The notes under the pieces: generated by a model
The model's database searches: none
Told to the model about the DNA's origin: nothing
Seen by the model: the letters and a program-made list of their open reading frames with translations, nothing else
Shown here: piece by piece, positions 32,972-40,848 of the stretch
How positions within the stretch are numbered: the first letter of the stretch is position 1
Layout: each line of letters begins with the position of its first letter
Origin: an uncultured Clostridia bacterium
Lineage (GTDB): Bacteria; Bacillota; Clostridia; Peptostreptococcales; Anaerovoracaceae
NCBI GenBank assembly: GCA_934233735.1
Contig: CAKQGQ010000008.1
Span: forward strand, 1 to 64,000
Direction of reading: 5' to 3'
Length of the DNA: 64,000 nucleotides
Program-made: the position numbers and the translations under genes

Positions 32972-33889
32972 TTAAGGCCGACGAACCGAATCATACTTGG
33001 AGTCGCCTAAAGCTTTGAGGTAGGCGTCATAGGCTTCCCCCAATGAGGAAAATTCTTCTCCGTTTTTCAGAATCTGCTTATACTGATTCGGTATAAGAGA
33101 TTCCGAAACGGTGACATAGTTTTTGCCGCTTCGCTTACCGGTTGTGGTTTCAGAAACATAATATTTTCCGTTGCCGGTTTGAATGATTACGGGAATTTTA
33201 TTTCCGACTCCGACTTTGTCTGTGTTCAAAGATGTCCAGAAGAGATACCGATTTGCCTCTTGTCCGTCTTTTCCACTACCAAGATAAGCCCATGTGCAGT
33301 CCGGCTGCTGCAAAAGGCTGTTGTCCAGCTTTTCAATCGCCGCGATAATAGACGGAACATAGCTTGAATCCGGACATCTGGAGTCAAACTCAAAGTTTCC
33401 GTTGTTTTGCATGCTTCCGTTTTTCCAAAAATCTGTATCATATAGCGCCGAGAAGAAATTTGTTTCATTTATGTTAAACGGATATTTAGCAACAGATGGG
33501 TCGGCTTTTCCGTTCCAAGTAAGAATTATTCCATAGTCTTTATTATATGACACAACGCAGGTTCCGTTTGGCATGGGAACGCCTTTCCAATTATCCGTGT
33601 CTCCTTGATTTTTATAATGGACGATACCGCCGATATTCACAGGATCCATTGACTGCCAGTCAGCCTTCTTCTGCTTTAGGTTGACTGTCACGGTGGCCTT
33701 TGGATTTTCGACCAGTGCCTCTACAGAAACCTGCGCATAAGCAGAGCGCACATTTGCAAGATCTGCTGCTTCCCTAGCTTTTTCAAGTTGTGATGTAAAT
33801 ACAGGGATTGTGATTGGAATCAATACGGCGAGGATTGCAATGACAATCAGCATTTCTATCAATGTAAATCCGTTTATAGTTCGTTTCAT
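32972..33889 (-). CDS. Orphan type IV prepilin/pseudopilin-like protein
   Basis: A 305-residue protein with a class III signal: a short basic leader MKRTING is followed by FTLIEMLIVIAILAVLIPI, with cleavage expected after Gly 7 and the conserved Glu at +5. A coiled segment (QLEKAREAADLANVRSAYAQ) leads into a large globular region of about 240 residues that I do not recognise and that is long for a major pilin. No prepilin peptidase, secretion ATPase or inner membrane platform gene lies nearby, so assembly would depend on genes elsewhere. It is transcribed against its neighbours, following the tRNA-Pro terminator on the same strand. Confidence 0.8.
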   Translation of the reverse strand: MKRTINGFTLIEMLIVIAILAVLIPITIPVFTSQLEKAREAADLANVRSAYAQVSVEALVENPKATVTVNLKQKKADWQSMDPVNIGGIVHYKNQGDTDNWKGVPMPNGTCVVSYNKDYGIILTWNGKADPSVAKYPFNINETNFFSALYDTDFWKNGSMQNNGNFEFDSRCPDSSYVPSIIAAIEKLDNSLLQQPDCTWAYLGSGKDGQEANRYLFWTSLNTDKVGVGNKIPVIIQTGNGKYYVSETTTGKRSGKNYVTVSESLIPNQYKQILKNGEEFSSLGEAYDAYLKALGDSKYDSVRRP

Positions 33890-33918
33890 AATACTTCCTG
33901 CCTTGGAAAATCCGGTCT

Positions 33919-33974
33919 TAAAAAAAAGAAACGGACGCCAATTTCAATACGCGTTGCATAAAAATTGGTGTCCG
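33919..33974 (-). terminator. Terminator of tRNA-Pro
   Basis: On the - strand a 13-bp stem with one mismatch (CGGACACCAATTT with AAATTGGCGTCCG; + positions 33962-33974 and 33932-33944) is followed by TTTC and a run of T. It starts five bases after the tRNA CCA end. Confidence 0.85.
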
Positions 33975-33978
33975 GTTT

Positions 33979-34055
33979 TGGTCGGGATGACAGGATTCGA
34001 ACCTGCGGCCTTTGCGTCCCGAACGCAACGCTCTACCAAGCTGAGCCACATCCCG
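33979..34055 (-). tRNA. tRNA-Pro, anticodon CGG
   Basis: On the - strand a full cloverleaf: acceptor CGGGATG/CATCCCG, D arm GCTCAGCTTGGTAGAGC, anticodon stem TTGCG/CGCAA around loop TTCGGGA giving anticodon CGG, T arm GCAGG-TTCGAAT-CCTGT, discriminator A and an encoded CCA. The + strand reads as the reverse complement between the LysE gene and the prepilin gene. Confidence 0.97.
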
Positions 34056-34094
34056 AAGTTTGTATGTAATGCGGTCAATTTTGTGACCTCAACT

Positions 34095-34123
34095 ATCATA
34101 GCATTTTCTAAGGAAAAATTCAA
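34095..34123 (-). promoter_or_regulatory. Sigma-A promoter of tRNA-Pro
   Basis: On the - strand TTGAAT (+ 34118-34123), a 17-bp spacer and TATGAT (+ 34095-34100), about 33 bp before the tRNA 5' end. Confidence 0.7.
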
Positions 34124-34172
34124 GCCTTTTTTGGAGAAGTCATAAAGTTTTTTCGTACTTTTCATTGGAAAT

Positions 34173-34200
34173 AAGGATGCAGAATGAAACCTGCATCCTT
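34173..34200 (-). terminator. Hairpin at the 3' end of the LysE gene
   Basis: A perfect 10-bp stem AAGGATGCAG/CTGCATCCTT with an 8-nt loop, 12 bp past the LysE stop. The tail on the - strand is ATTTCC, so termination may be incomplete. Confidence 0.6.
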
Positions 34201-34211
34201 TTGCCTTGATA

Positions 34212-34835
34212 TCAGCTGAAGTACGGCAGAATCAACTGAATAAAGCTCCAGAGAAGCTTCAGACCGTAGAAGATGATGACAAGACCACAGACAATATTGA
34301 TAATGCGAAGTGTTTTGTCGTTGAACTTAGCACTGAAAAGAGAAATAACGGTTGAAATGGTGAGAAACCACAGCACGGAGGCACTTGCAAAACCACCGAC
34401 AAAGAAGAAGTCGGTTCCCGGAGGGAGCGTTGCCTTGAAAGCACCGAGCATCATTGAGCCGTCAATCAGAGCCTGCGGGTTAAACCAAGTAACGACGCAT
34501 GCCGTAGTGATTACTTTCAAAATAGGAATGTCAACTTTCGTGCTTGTGTCCATCGTATCGTGTGCACGCACAAGTCCCTGACCAATCCATATTACAATCA
34601 GACTGCCGATTCCGAGAATTGCCATTTCGAGAATAGGGGATGCTTTCATGATTGCGCCGATGCCGAAGAAGCAGGCAAGACCGAGCGTTACATCAAAGAA
34701 TATGACGATGAATGCTGTTGCGTATACGCGGCTTTTTCTCTGGGTGAGTGCCGTATTAATTACAAATAAGTTTTGAAGACCAATTGGAGCCACATATGCA
34801 AGCCCCATCGTAAGTCCCTGTAAGTAAATGTCCAT
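34212..34835 (-). CDS. LysE/ArgO-family amino acid exporter
   Basis: A 207-residue membrane protein with six hydrophobic segments and the LysE family start (GLTMGLAYVAPIGLQNLFVINTAL), including the conserved AP/GPxN-like APIGLQN. WFNPQALIDG near residue 115 matches the second signature. Family members export basic amino acids; substrate here is unknown. Transcribed divergently from the hxlR gene, with its own clear promoter and with two inverted repeats in the shared 185-bp region. Confidence 0.9.
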   Translation of the reverse strand: MDIYLQGLTMGLAYVAPIGLQNLFVINTALTQRKSRVYATAFIVIFFDVTLGLACFFGIGAIMKASPILEMAILGIGSLIVIWIGQGLVRAHDTMDTSTKVDIPILKVITTACVVTWFNPQALIDGSMMLGAFKATLPPGTDFFFVGGFASASVLWFLTISTVISLFSAKFNDKTLRIINIVCGLVIIFYGLKLLWSFIQLILPYFS

Positions 34836-34894
34836 AAAATTTTCCTCCTAAAAAGTATGAAAAGAAACTTGCTCTTTTTTTCGTACCTGCTATA

Positions 34895-34923
34895 ATTATA
34901 TTACCAGCCAAAAGAACTTGCAA
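34895..34923 (-). promoter_or_regulatory. Sigma-A promoter of the LysE gene
   Basis: On the - strand TTGCAA (+ 34918-34923), a 17-bp spacer and TATAAT (+ 34895-34900). Confidence 0.75.
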
Positions 34924-34944
34924 GAACGCAAAAAAATGTGAGCA

Positions 34945-34997
34945 GGTAAGGAAAAACTTACCGCATGCCGAAAGAAAGCCGTTTAAAATACGGCATG
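34945..34997. promoter_or_regulatory. Two inverted repeats between lysE and hxlR, candidate operators
   Basis: GGTAAG-N6-CTTACC (34945-34962) is perfect, and CATGCCG/CGGCATG (34964-34970 and 34991-34997) is perfect with a 20-bp spacer. They lie between the LysE promoter and the hxlR start, so HxlR may bind here to control one or both genes. Confidence 0.45.
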
Positions 34998-35020
34998 AAT
35001 AACGGAAGGAGGCAACTGCA

Positions 35021-35398
35021 ATGATTGAGACGCATTACGACTGTCCGTGTCTGGAAAAATGTCCGCTGAGCTATGCGATGTCGCTCATAGGCGGGAAATG
35101 GAAAATGCAGATTATCTGTGCACTGAACAACAAAGGCGCTCTGCGTTACAACGAACTGCGCAGAACAATGGATAAAATATCAAATACCGTGCTGGCAGCA
35201 TCACTGAAAGAAATGGAAGAGGAAGGGCTTGTAACACGGAAGGTATACATGGAGGTTCCGATTAAAGTCGAATATGCGACGACGGAGCTTTGCGATAAGC
35301 TGATGCCAATACTTGAAGGGCTCAGCGACTGGGGTGAGGAGCTGATGATGCAGCGCGGGCTTCCGACCGCGACCCCAAAGGAAAACGAGGAGGTTTAA
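35021..35398 (+). CDS. HxlR-family winged-helix transcriptional regulator
   Basis: A 125-residue regulator with the HxlR start (CPLSYAMSLIGGKWKMQIICALNNKGALRYNELRR) and wing segment (SNTVLAASLKEMEEEGLVTRKVY). Four N-terminal Cys/His-proximal residues (CPCLEKCP) could form a redox or electrophile sensor, as in some HxlR proteins. It precedes the exonuclease gene by two bases, so the two are cotranscribed. Confidence 0.92.
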   Translation: MIETHYDCPCLEKCPLSYAMSLIGGKWKMQIICALNNKGALRYNELRRTMDKISNTVLAASLKEMEEEGLVTRKVYMEVPIKVEYATTELCDKLMPILEGLSDWGEELMMQRGLPTATPKENEEV

Positions 35399-35400
35399 GG

Positions 35401-36153
35401 ATGAAACTGATTTCATGGAATGTAAACGGTCTGCGCGCCATTATGGGAAAAAACTTTATGGAATTTTTCAATGAAGCCGATGCGGACATTTTTTGCCTGC
35501 AGGAGACAAAGCTGCAGGCAGGGCAAATCGAAATGAATCTGCCGGGCTACCATCAATACTGGAATTATGCAGAAAAAAAGGGATATTCCGGAACGGCAAT
35601 CTTTGCAAAGGTAGAGCCGATTTCCGCAAGCTATGGCATCGGAATGGAAGAACATGACCGCGAGGGCAGGGTGATTACCCTCGAATATCCGGATTTTTAT
35701 ATGGTCGATGTCTACACGCCGAATTCGCAAAATGAACTGGCGCGGCTGGACTATCGGATGACATGGGAGGATGCATTCCGCGGCTATCTCAACGAACTGA
35801 AGACGAAAAAGCCGGTCATTGTGACGGGTGACATGAATGTCGCGCATAAGGAAATTGACCTCAAAAACCCGAAAACAAACAGAAAAAACGCGGGCTTTAC
35901 GGACGAAGAACGCGGCAAAATGACCGAGCTTTTAGACAGCGGTTTTATCGACACCTTCCGTTATTTCTACCCGGATTTGGCAGATATTTATTCGTGGTGG
36001 TCTTACCGCTTCAAGGCCAGAGAGCGGAACTCCGGATGGAGAATCGACTATTTTCTGGTTTCGGAAGAACTGAAAGACCGTCTTGCAGGTGCGAAGATTC
36101 ACACGGAAGTTCCGGGCTCCGACCATTGTCCGGTCGAACTTGAAATTAAATAA
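35401..36153 (+). CDS. xth: Exodeoxyribonuclease III (AP endonuclease)
   Basis: A 250-residue enzyme of the ExoIII/ExoA family that incises abasic sites and degrades duplex DNA 3'-5'. Catalytic motifs are complete: SWNVNGLRA, LQETKLQ (metal Glu), VDVYTPNS (Tyr), TGDMNVAH (Asp/Asn), WWSYRF, and SDHCPVELEI (final Asp-His). It follows hxlR after two bases with AGGAGG. Confidence 0.95.
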   Translation: MKLISWNVNGLRAIMGKNFMEFFNEADADIFCLQETKLQAGQIEMNLPGYHQYWNYAEKKGYSGTAIFAKVEPISASYGIGMEEHDREGRVITLEYPDFYMVDVYTPNSQNELARLDYRMTWEDAFRGYLNELKTKKPVIVTGDMNVAHKEIDLKNPKTNRKNAGFTDEERGKMTELLDSGFIDTFRYFYPDLADIYSWWSYRFKARERNSGWRIDYFLVSEELKDRLAGAKIHTEVPGSDHCPVELEIK

Positions 36154-36216
36154 AGCAAAAAATATTAAAATTATATAGAAAAATACAGAAAAACAGAAGC
36201 AGGGAGGCATACTCAA

Positions 36217-36999
36217 ATGAAAACAATCGGATTTATAGGAATGGGAAATATGGCGCAGGCAATCGTACGAGGACTCCATCGCGCGGAAGCGATAAAGAAA
36301 GAGAATGTACTGGCTTTCGCCCCGCATCTTGATAAACTGCATAAAAATGCCGGAGAAATCGGTTTCATCGCTTGTGATACGACAGCTGAATTAATTGAAA
36401 AATCCGATATGATTGTGCTTGCATGCAAGCCGTATCAGATCGAAAAGGTCGTAAAGGAAAACGAAGAAGCGCTGAAGGGGAAAGCGATTATCGGTATTGC
36501 ATATGGATGGAATCTGGAAAAGGCAGCGCAGATTTTGCCGGAAGGCGCGCGCTATGTCTACATGGTTCCAAATACCCCGGTTTCCATTTGCAGCGGAATC
36601 TTCCTCGTGGAAGAAGAAAACAGCCTGTCTGCTGCGGAGGATGCTTTCACGGAAGAACTTCTGGGAAGCATTGGAAAGTATATCCGATTACCGCTTGAAT
36701 CGATTGGCGCAGCGAATGCTTTGGCAGGCTGCGGCCCGGCGTTTATGTCGATGGTGATTGAAGCGCTTGGCGATGCCGGAGTGAAGCACGGACTTACACG
36801 TCAGCAGGCGTACGAATTAGCGGCAGGGGTTATGGAAGGAACTGCGAAATTACAGCAGGAAACGGGTCTGCATCCGGGAGCAATGAAAGATCAGGTCTGC
36901 TCTCCGGGCGGAGTGACAATCCGCGGAGTGGCGGCACTGGAAGAAGCCGGAATGCGAAACGCCTTTTTCAAAGCAGTCGATGCGACTTTTCTGAAGTAA
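36217..36999 (+). CDS. proC: Pyrroline-5-carboxylate reductase
   Basis: A 260-residue enzyme reducing 1-pyrroline-5-carboxylate to proline. The Rossmann start TIGFIGMGNMAQAIVRGL, VPNTPVSICSG near residue 115 and the C-terminal signature AAGVMEGTAKLQQETGLHPGAMKDQVCSPGGVTIRGV are all present. AGGGAGG precedes the ATG. It could use material from ornithine or arginine breakdown, but a biosynthetic role is the default. Confidence 0.95.
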   Translation: MKTIGFIGMGNMAQAIVRGLHRAEAIKKENVLAFAPHLDKLHKNAGEIGFIACDTTAELIEKSDMIVLACKPYQIEKVVKENEEALKGKAIIGIAYGWNLEKAAQILPEGARYVYMVPNTPVSICSGIFLVEEENSLSAAEDAFTEELLGSIGKYIRLPLESIGAANALAGCGPAFMSMVIEALGDAGVKHGLTRQQAYELAAGVMEGTAKLQQETGLHPGAMKDQVCSPGGVTIRGVAALEEAGMRNAFFKAVDATFLK

Positions 37000-37003
37000 C
37001 AGC

Positions 37004-37738
37004 GTGAAAGTTATGAGTAAGGAAATACAGAAGCGAATCCAAAGTGATTTAAAGGCGATGCAGGATCCTGCTTATCGCGATTTTCACTCGAAACTGGTGC
37101 CGAATATCGATAAAGAGACGGTAATCGGTGTGCGCACGCCGATGCTGCGGGCATATGCAAAGAGGCTTTGCAAAGAAGAACCGGAAACCGCAAAAGCTTT
37201 CATGCAGATTTTGCCGCACGATTTTTATGAGGAAAACAATTTGCACGGACTTTTGATTTCGAATCTGACGAAGTCCGCAGAGGAAGCGCTGGATGCAGTC
37301 GATGCATTTTTGCCGTATGTGGACAACTGGGCAACCTGCGATTTACTGCCTCCGAAGATTTTCAAGAGGAACCTGCAGGAGGTGCGCCGCCGCATCATGC
37401 CGTGGCTTGCGAGTGAGGATACTTACCGCGTGCGTTTTGCGCTTGTGAGCCTCTTGAACTTCTTTTTAGAGGAGGAATTTGAGCAAAATGATTTGACGGT
37501 GATTGCGGGAATCGACAGCGGGGAATACTATATCAATATGGCAATCGCATGGTATTACAGCTTCGCACTGATAAAACAGTACGACAATACCATCGGGCTC
37601 TTCAAGGCACAGTCGCTTAAGCCGTGGATTCAGAATAAATCGATTCAAAAGGCGATTGAAAGCTATCGGATTTCGCCGGAGAAAAAAGCGTATCTGCGCA
37701 CTTTAAAAGTAAAACCAAGCAAAAAAGAGGGGGCTTGA
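37004..37738 (+). CDS. AlkD-type DNA alkylation repair protein
   Basis: A 244-residue HEAT-like-repeat protein of the DNA alkylation repair family. IGVRTPMLRAYAKRLCKE, the catalytic-region segment YVDNWATCDLL and the SGEYYINMAIAWYYSFAL helix fit AlkD relatives, which excise bulky or cationic alkyl lesions without base flipping. The start is uncertain: GTG 37004 or ATG 37013, neither with a strong ribosome site. It is 4 bp after proC and overlaps none. Confidence 0.85.
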   Translation: MKVMSKEIQKRIQSDLKAMQDPAYRDFHSKLVPNIDKETVIGVRTPMLRAYAKRLCKEEPETAKAFMQILPHDFYEENNLHGLLISNLTKSAEEALDAVDAFLPYVDNWATCDLLPPKIFKRNLQEVRRRIMPWLASEDTYRVRFALVSLLNFFLEEEFEQNDLTVIAGIDSGEYYINMAIAWYYSFALIKQYDNTIGLFKAQSLKPWIQNKSIQKAIESYRISPEKKAYLRTLKVKPSKKEGA

Positions 37739-37740
37739 AA

Positions 37741-38529
37741 ATGGAAAAGACACAATATCAGGAATCTTTGAGTCTGGACACCTATCGCGTGGATCGGAGC
37801 AAAACCGGAAAGGCGTCAGGCATCTGGCAGGTCATGCAGGAGGCGGCGTGTCATCAGATGCAGAAGCAGAGACCTTCCTATACGGATTTGGTCGACGACG
37901 GCAAAGCGCTGATGCTTGCAAGAGTTGATCTTGCGATTCCGGAAGAAATCTATCTGGACGAAAAGCTGATTTCCAGTTCGTGGCCGTGTCCGAGCTCGCG
38001 CGCGACTTTTTTAAGAAACTATACTTTGGAAAAGGAAGGCCGCAGGGCAGCGATTGCCGCGACGCAGTGGACGCTTGTAGATCTGGAAACCCGCAAAATT
38101 TTGAAGGTTGACGAGGTTGACTTTTCGAACTACTGGTACGGCGAATATATTGAGCTCATGCCGGGGAAATTTAAAATTGACCGCAAAAGCGCGGAAAATA
38201 TGCAGCAGGTCGGAGAAAAGACGGTTCGTTACAGCGATCTTGATTACAACGGGCATATGAACAACACCTATTATCTCGACACGCTTTGCGATTATATACC
38301 GGAGCTGGCGGAAGGCACGCACAGGGTAAGCTTTCTGAGACTTCATTACAGCAAGGAAGCACCGCTTGGCGAGAAACTGGTGATTTTCAGAGATGAGGGC
38401 TGTTTGCTGACGGAAGAAGAAAAAACGGCGTACAAGATTCCGGCAGAAAAAAAATACCTGTTCCGTACGGTAAAAGCGGACGGAGAGCTGAATGTTGAAG
38501 CGGAAATTACGGTAACGCCGCTACGGTAA
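37741..38529 (+). CDS. Acyl-ACP thioesterase
   Basis: A 262-residue double hot-dog enzyme of the acyl-ACP thioesterase family (bacterial FatA/FatB type), releasing free fatty acids from acyl-carrier protein. The second half carries the catalytic segment DLDYNGHMNNTYYLD near residue 180 (Asn and His); the first half begins SLDTYRVDRSKTGKASG. ATG 37741 is preferred over the in-frame TTG 37735 because GAGGGGG ends about 8 bases before it. It is the last gene of the run starting at hxlR. Confidence 0.88.
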   Translation: MEKTQYQESLSLDTYRVDRSKTGKASGIWQVMQEAACHQMQKQRPSYTDLVDDGKALMLARVDLAIPEEIYLDEKLISSSWPCPSSRATFLRNYTLEKEGRRAAIAATQWTLVDLETRKILKVDEVDFSNYWYGEYIELMPGKFKIDRKSAENMQQVGEKTVRYSDLDYNGHMNNTYYLDTLCDYIPELAEGTHRVSFLRLHYSKEAPLGEKLVIFRDEGCLLTEEEKTAYKIPAEKKYLFRTVKADGELNVEAEITVTPLR

Positions 38530-38566
38530 TAAACGGACACCACTTCGAAGTAAAAAAACTATGTAG

Positions 38567-38602
38567 CCCCTTCGCAGTGCGAAAGTGCGATGCGAAAGGG
38601 AG
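38567..38602 (+). other. Stem-loop after the thioesterase gene
   Basis: CCCTTCGCA and TGCGAAAGGG can pair around a 14-nt purine-rich loop. No T tract follows. It lies between the thioesterase stop and the next promoter; its upstream context TATGTAGCCCC recurs at the terminator at 39003. Confidence 0.4.
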
Positions 38603-38677
38603 TATCTATGAATAAAAATCCGCGTAAGCGAACTGTGCGCGTATATTTATTATAGATAACAGATGAAATAATATACT

Positions 38678-38706
38678 TTGCATTTTCTGCTAAATTGTGA
38701 TACAAT
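38678..38706 (+). promoter_or_regulatory. Sigma-A promoter of the small membrane protein gene
   Basis: TTGCAT (38678-38683), a 17-bp spacer and TACAAT (38701-38706), about 60 bp before the ATG. Confidence 0.65.
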
Positions 38707-38767
38707 GATTACCCGAAACAAAAGGCAACTCAATTTAGGAATCACAGAAAAATGGAAAGGAACAGAC

Positions 38768-39001
38768 ATGATAGCTTTTTTGATGGAGAAACTGAATATT
38801 GTTCCCGACGGTGTCTGGCAGAACAATGAAATCGCTGCAGCGATAGCGGCAGTGCTCATCGCTGCGCTCTTAATTGTGCTTGTGATTTTTTTAATCAGGA
38901 AGCTGATTCGGGACGCAAATCCGAGAAAATCGACGATTTTCAGTCACCGAAAGAATAAATATAAAAGCAGAATCGGAAAGAACAATCAAAAATATATGTA
39001 G
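38768..39001 (+). CDS. Small single-pass membrane protein
   Basis: A 77-residue protein with one hydrophobic segment (residues about 22-43, IAAAIAAVLIAALLIVLVIFLI) and a strongly basic C-terminal tail (RKSTIFSHRKNKYKSR). ATG 38768 follows AAAGGAA; the frame is open further upstream but without a ribosome site. It has its own promoter and terminator. I do not recognise the family. Confidence 0.6.
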   Translation: MIAFLMEKLNIVPDGVWQNNEIAAAIAAVLIAALLIVLVIFLIRKLIRDANPRKSTIFSHRKNKYKSRIGKNNQKYM

Positions 39002-39008
39002 TATGTAG

Positions 39009-39035
39009 CCCCGCGGTATGCGGGGTTTTGTTTTG
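39009..39035 (+). terminator. Terminator of the small membrane protein gene
   Basis: Perfect stem CCCCGC/GCGGGG with a 5-nt loop, followed by TTTTGTTTTG. Confidence 0.85.
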
Positions 39036-39073
39036 CTCAAAATCAGTGTAAGGCCGATGCCAGCGGTGCGTAA

Positions 39074-40195
39074 TCAGAAGCGGTAGCCGTTCGTATCGCA
39101 GCATTGGCAGGCAGTGCCGGAAATGGTCTCAGACAGGCGGCTGCGGTGGGACGAATTGCTGCAGGAGGATTCGCCTGCGGAGCTTTGGGAGCAGCCGCAG
39201 CCGTTTGCGCTGTCGGTGCTTTGGGAACATCCACAGCCGCCGACATTATCTGAAAGCGAGTTGTAATCGTCGCACTGACCGACATCATCGCAAGGAATTG
39301 CCAGTTCTCTTGCATTCAGTTCGAACAGGGACGGGCGGATAACCTGAATGAAGATATTCGGCGTAACGACCAGATTGCCGTTTATCGTCAGGTTAATGGC
39401 ATCTTCGCAGCCTGAAGTGCTGTCTGATACGGTAATCTGCGGATTCAGAATTACGCCGCAGGCATCGAAGTCGAACAAAATGCTTGGAGAAATGTTCTGA
39501 ACCTGACACGGAATAACTGCGCAGTTTACCGCGAAATTATTGCTTCCCGGAATCGCGACGAAGGTGTTGTTTCTCGACTTACAGGTCAGCTTGAAGTCAC
39601 AGCTTCTGCCGTTTGTAGTCACATAGCCTTCGAGGACGACGGTAATCATCGCTTCCCATGTGCCGTCCGTTTCCGCTAAGAAGAAGTGTCCGTCACTTCC
39701 GCAGGTTCCCGGGCAGCTGCGTGCAGTACCGCAGCCGCCGCAGATGTGTCTGTCAACCGGTGCACACGGGCAGTTTGTGATTTCCGGCATGATTCCGCTT
39801 AAATCAGCGATATATCTGCCATCTTCATAATCAAGGTTTGTGATATTAAAACCATCGATCGTTACGTTTTCCGCATTGAAGTCTGCAGCGGCTGCGAGGC
39901 GGAAGGAATTTACCGTGACACAACTGTTGGTGACGGTGAATCTGCTGTCGCAGTTAATTGCATTTCCGCTTCCTGAACAACCGCATCCGCAGGAACAGCC
40001 GTAGCCGCAGCTTCCGCTGCGTCCGTTTCCTCCGCCGAGTGTCAGCGTCTGTGTAAAATTCGCTTCATCTGTCAGTAAATTATAAATCAGAGGACAGGAA
40101 TCCTCCCTTTTTTCATAAAAAATTTTATTTAAAAAGACTCTGTTTTGCGTTCCGTTTCCCGAAACTGAGCCTACATTGCCGCATGAACAAGCCAT
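39074..40195 (-). CDS. Cys/Gly-rich protein, possible spore-surface component
   Basis: A 373-residue protein with about 35 Cys concentrated in three zones: near the N-terminus (SCGYGCSCGCGCSG, around residue 65), in the middle (CPCAPVDRHICGGCG, CPGTCG) and at the C-terminus (GGCGCSQ repeats ending ACQCC). The parts between are Asn/Thr/Ser-rich and beta-like. No signal peptide. I do not recognise a family; Cys clusters of this type occur in spore coat and exosporium proteins that crosslink. A CATANNNTA element with AC 17 bp upstream precedes the gene on its strand, in line with mother-cell expression. It lies divergent to mraZ and is not a normal member of the division cluster. Confidence 0.7.
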   Translation of the reverse strand: MACSCGNVGSVSGNGTQNRVFLNKIFYEKREDSCPLIYNLLTDEANFTQTLTLGGGNGRSGSCGYGCSCGCGCSGSGNAINCDSRFTVTNSCVTVNSFRLAAAADFNAENVTIDGFNITNLDYEDGRYIADLSGIMPEITNCPCAPVDRHICGGCGTARSCPGTCGSDGHFFLAETDGTWEAMITVVLEGYVTTNGRSCDFKLTCKSRNNTFVAIPGSNNFAVNCAVIPCQVQNISPSILFDFDACGVILNPQITVSDSTSGCEDAINLTINGNLVVTPNIFIQVIRPSLFELNARELAIPCDDVGQCDDYNSLSDNVGGCGCSQSTDSANGCGCSQSSAGESSCSNSSHRSRLSETISGTACQCCDTNGYRF

Positions 40196-40229
40196 ATGCA
40201 GTTACCTCATTTCTTTCTATTTTTTCTAC

Positions 40230-40257
40230 TAATATATGTCGGATGGGAAACAAGAGT
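40230..40257 (-). promoter_or_regulatory. Possible sigma-K-type promoter of the Cys-rich gene
   Basis: On the - strand, AC (+ 40256-40257), 17 bp, then CATATATTA (+ 40230-40238), which fits the sigma-K pattern AC-N16/17-CATANNNTA. The motif is short, so chance cannot be excluded. Confidence 0.4.
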
Positions 40258-40309
40258 GCAAAAAGAGGAAAAAGGTGGGGGTAAAAAATCAAAAAAACCA
40301 TATTACCTC

Positions 40310-40340
40310 TTGAAAAGTGGTTGAAAGTGGTGTATAGTGG
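40310..40340 (+). promoter_or_regulatory. mraZ promoter with three MraZ-box repeats
   Basis: Three decamers ending AGTGG lie head to tail (40311-40320, 40321-40330, 40331-40340), the 10-bp-spaced direct repeats used by MraZ. They overlap a promoter with TTGAAA (40310-40315), 17 bp and TATAGT (40333-40338), so MraZ binding would block RNA polymerase: autorepression of the division cluster. Confidence 0.85.
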
Positions 40341-40416
40341 ATGTAATAAAATGCATTTCGTGTCTACAGGATTCTTCGAGTGGACAAGCGCGGAAAAAGG
40401 CGGAGGTATGACGGTT

Positions 40417-40848
40417 ATGTTCATGGGAACGGTATACAATTCCATAGATGAAAAAAACCGAATGATTGTGCCTTCGAAGATGAGAGCCGGGCTTGGAGAG
40501 CGATGTGTTCTGACGAAAGGTCTGGACCAGTGCCTTTACATTTACACGATGGACAACTGGGAAAAACAGATGGAAAAAATCTCGAGACTGCCGGAATCCG
40601 ATCCGAAAGTCAGAGTTTTTATCCGGCATTTTTGTGCCAATGCTGCCGAATGTGAATTTGACAAGCAGGGCAGAATTGTAATTCCGCAGGAGCTGAAAGC
40701 CTATGCGAAAATAGAAAAAGAGCTGGTTACGATGGGAGCCATGTCGAAAATCGAGGTCTGGGGCAGAGAAATATGGGATGCGCCGGATAATGAGAGCAAG
40801 ATGAAAACGGAAGAGTTTTCAAAAGCATTGGAGGAATATAATTTCTGA
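40417..40848 (+). CDS. mraZ: MraZ transcriptional regulator
   Basis: A 143-residue AbrB-like DNA-binding protein with two SpoVT/AbrB domains, each with the DxKgR pattern (SIDEKNRMIVPSKMR and FDKQGRIVIPQELKAY). It represses its own operon. ATG 40417 was chosen because GGAGG (40402-40406) is 10 bases upstream and the product starts MFMGTV, as usual for the family; the frame is open back to 40321. Its stop overlaps the rsmH start. Confidence 0.93.
   Translation: MFMGTVYNSIDEKNRMIVPSKMRAGLGERCVLTKGLDQCLYIYTMDNWEKQMEKISRLPESDPKVRVFIRHFCANAAECEFDKQGRIVIPQELKAYAKIEKELVTMGAMSKIEVWGREIWDAPDNESKMKTEEFSKALEEYNF

Noticed and set aside
38609..38656. 15-codon frame ATG-TAG behind GGGAG
   Set aside because: Too short to support; it could be a chance frame between the hairpin and the next promoter.
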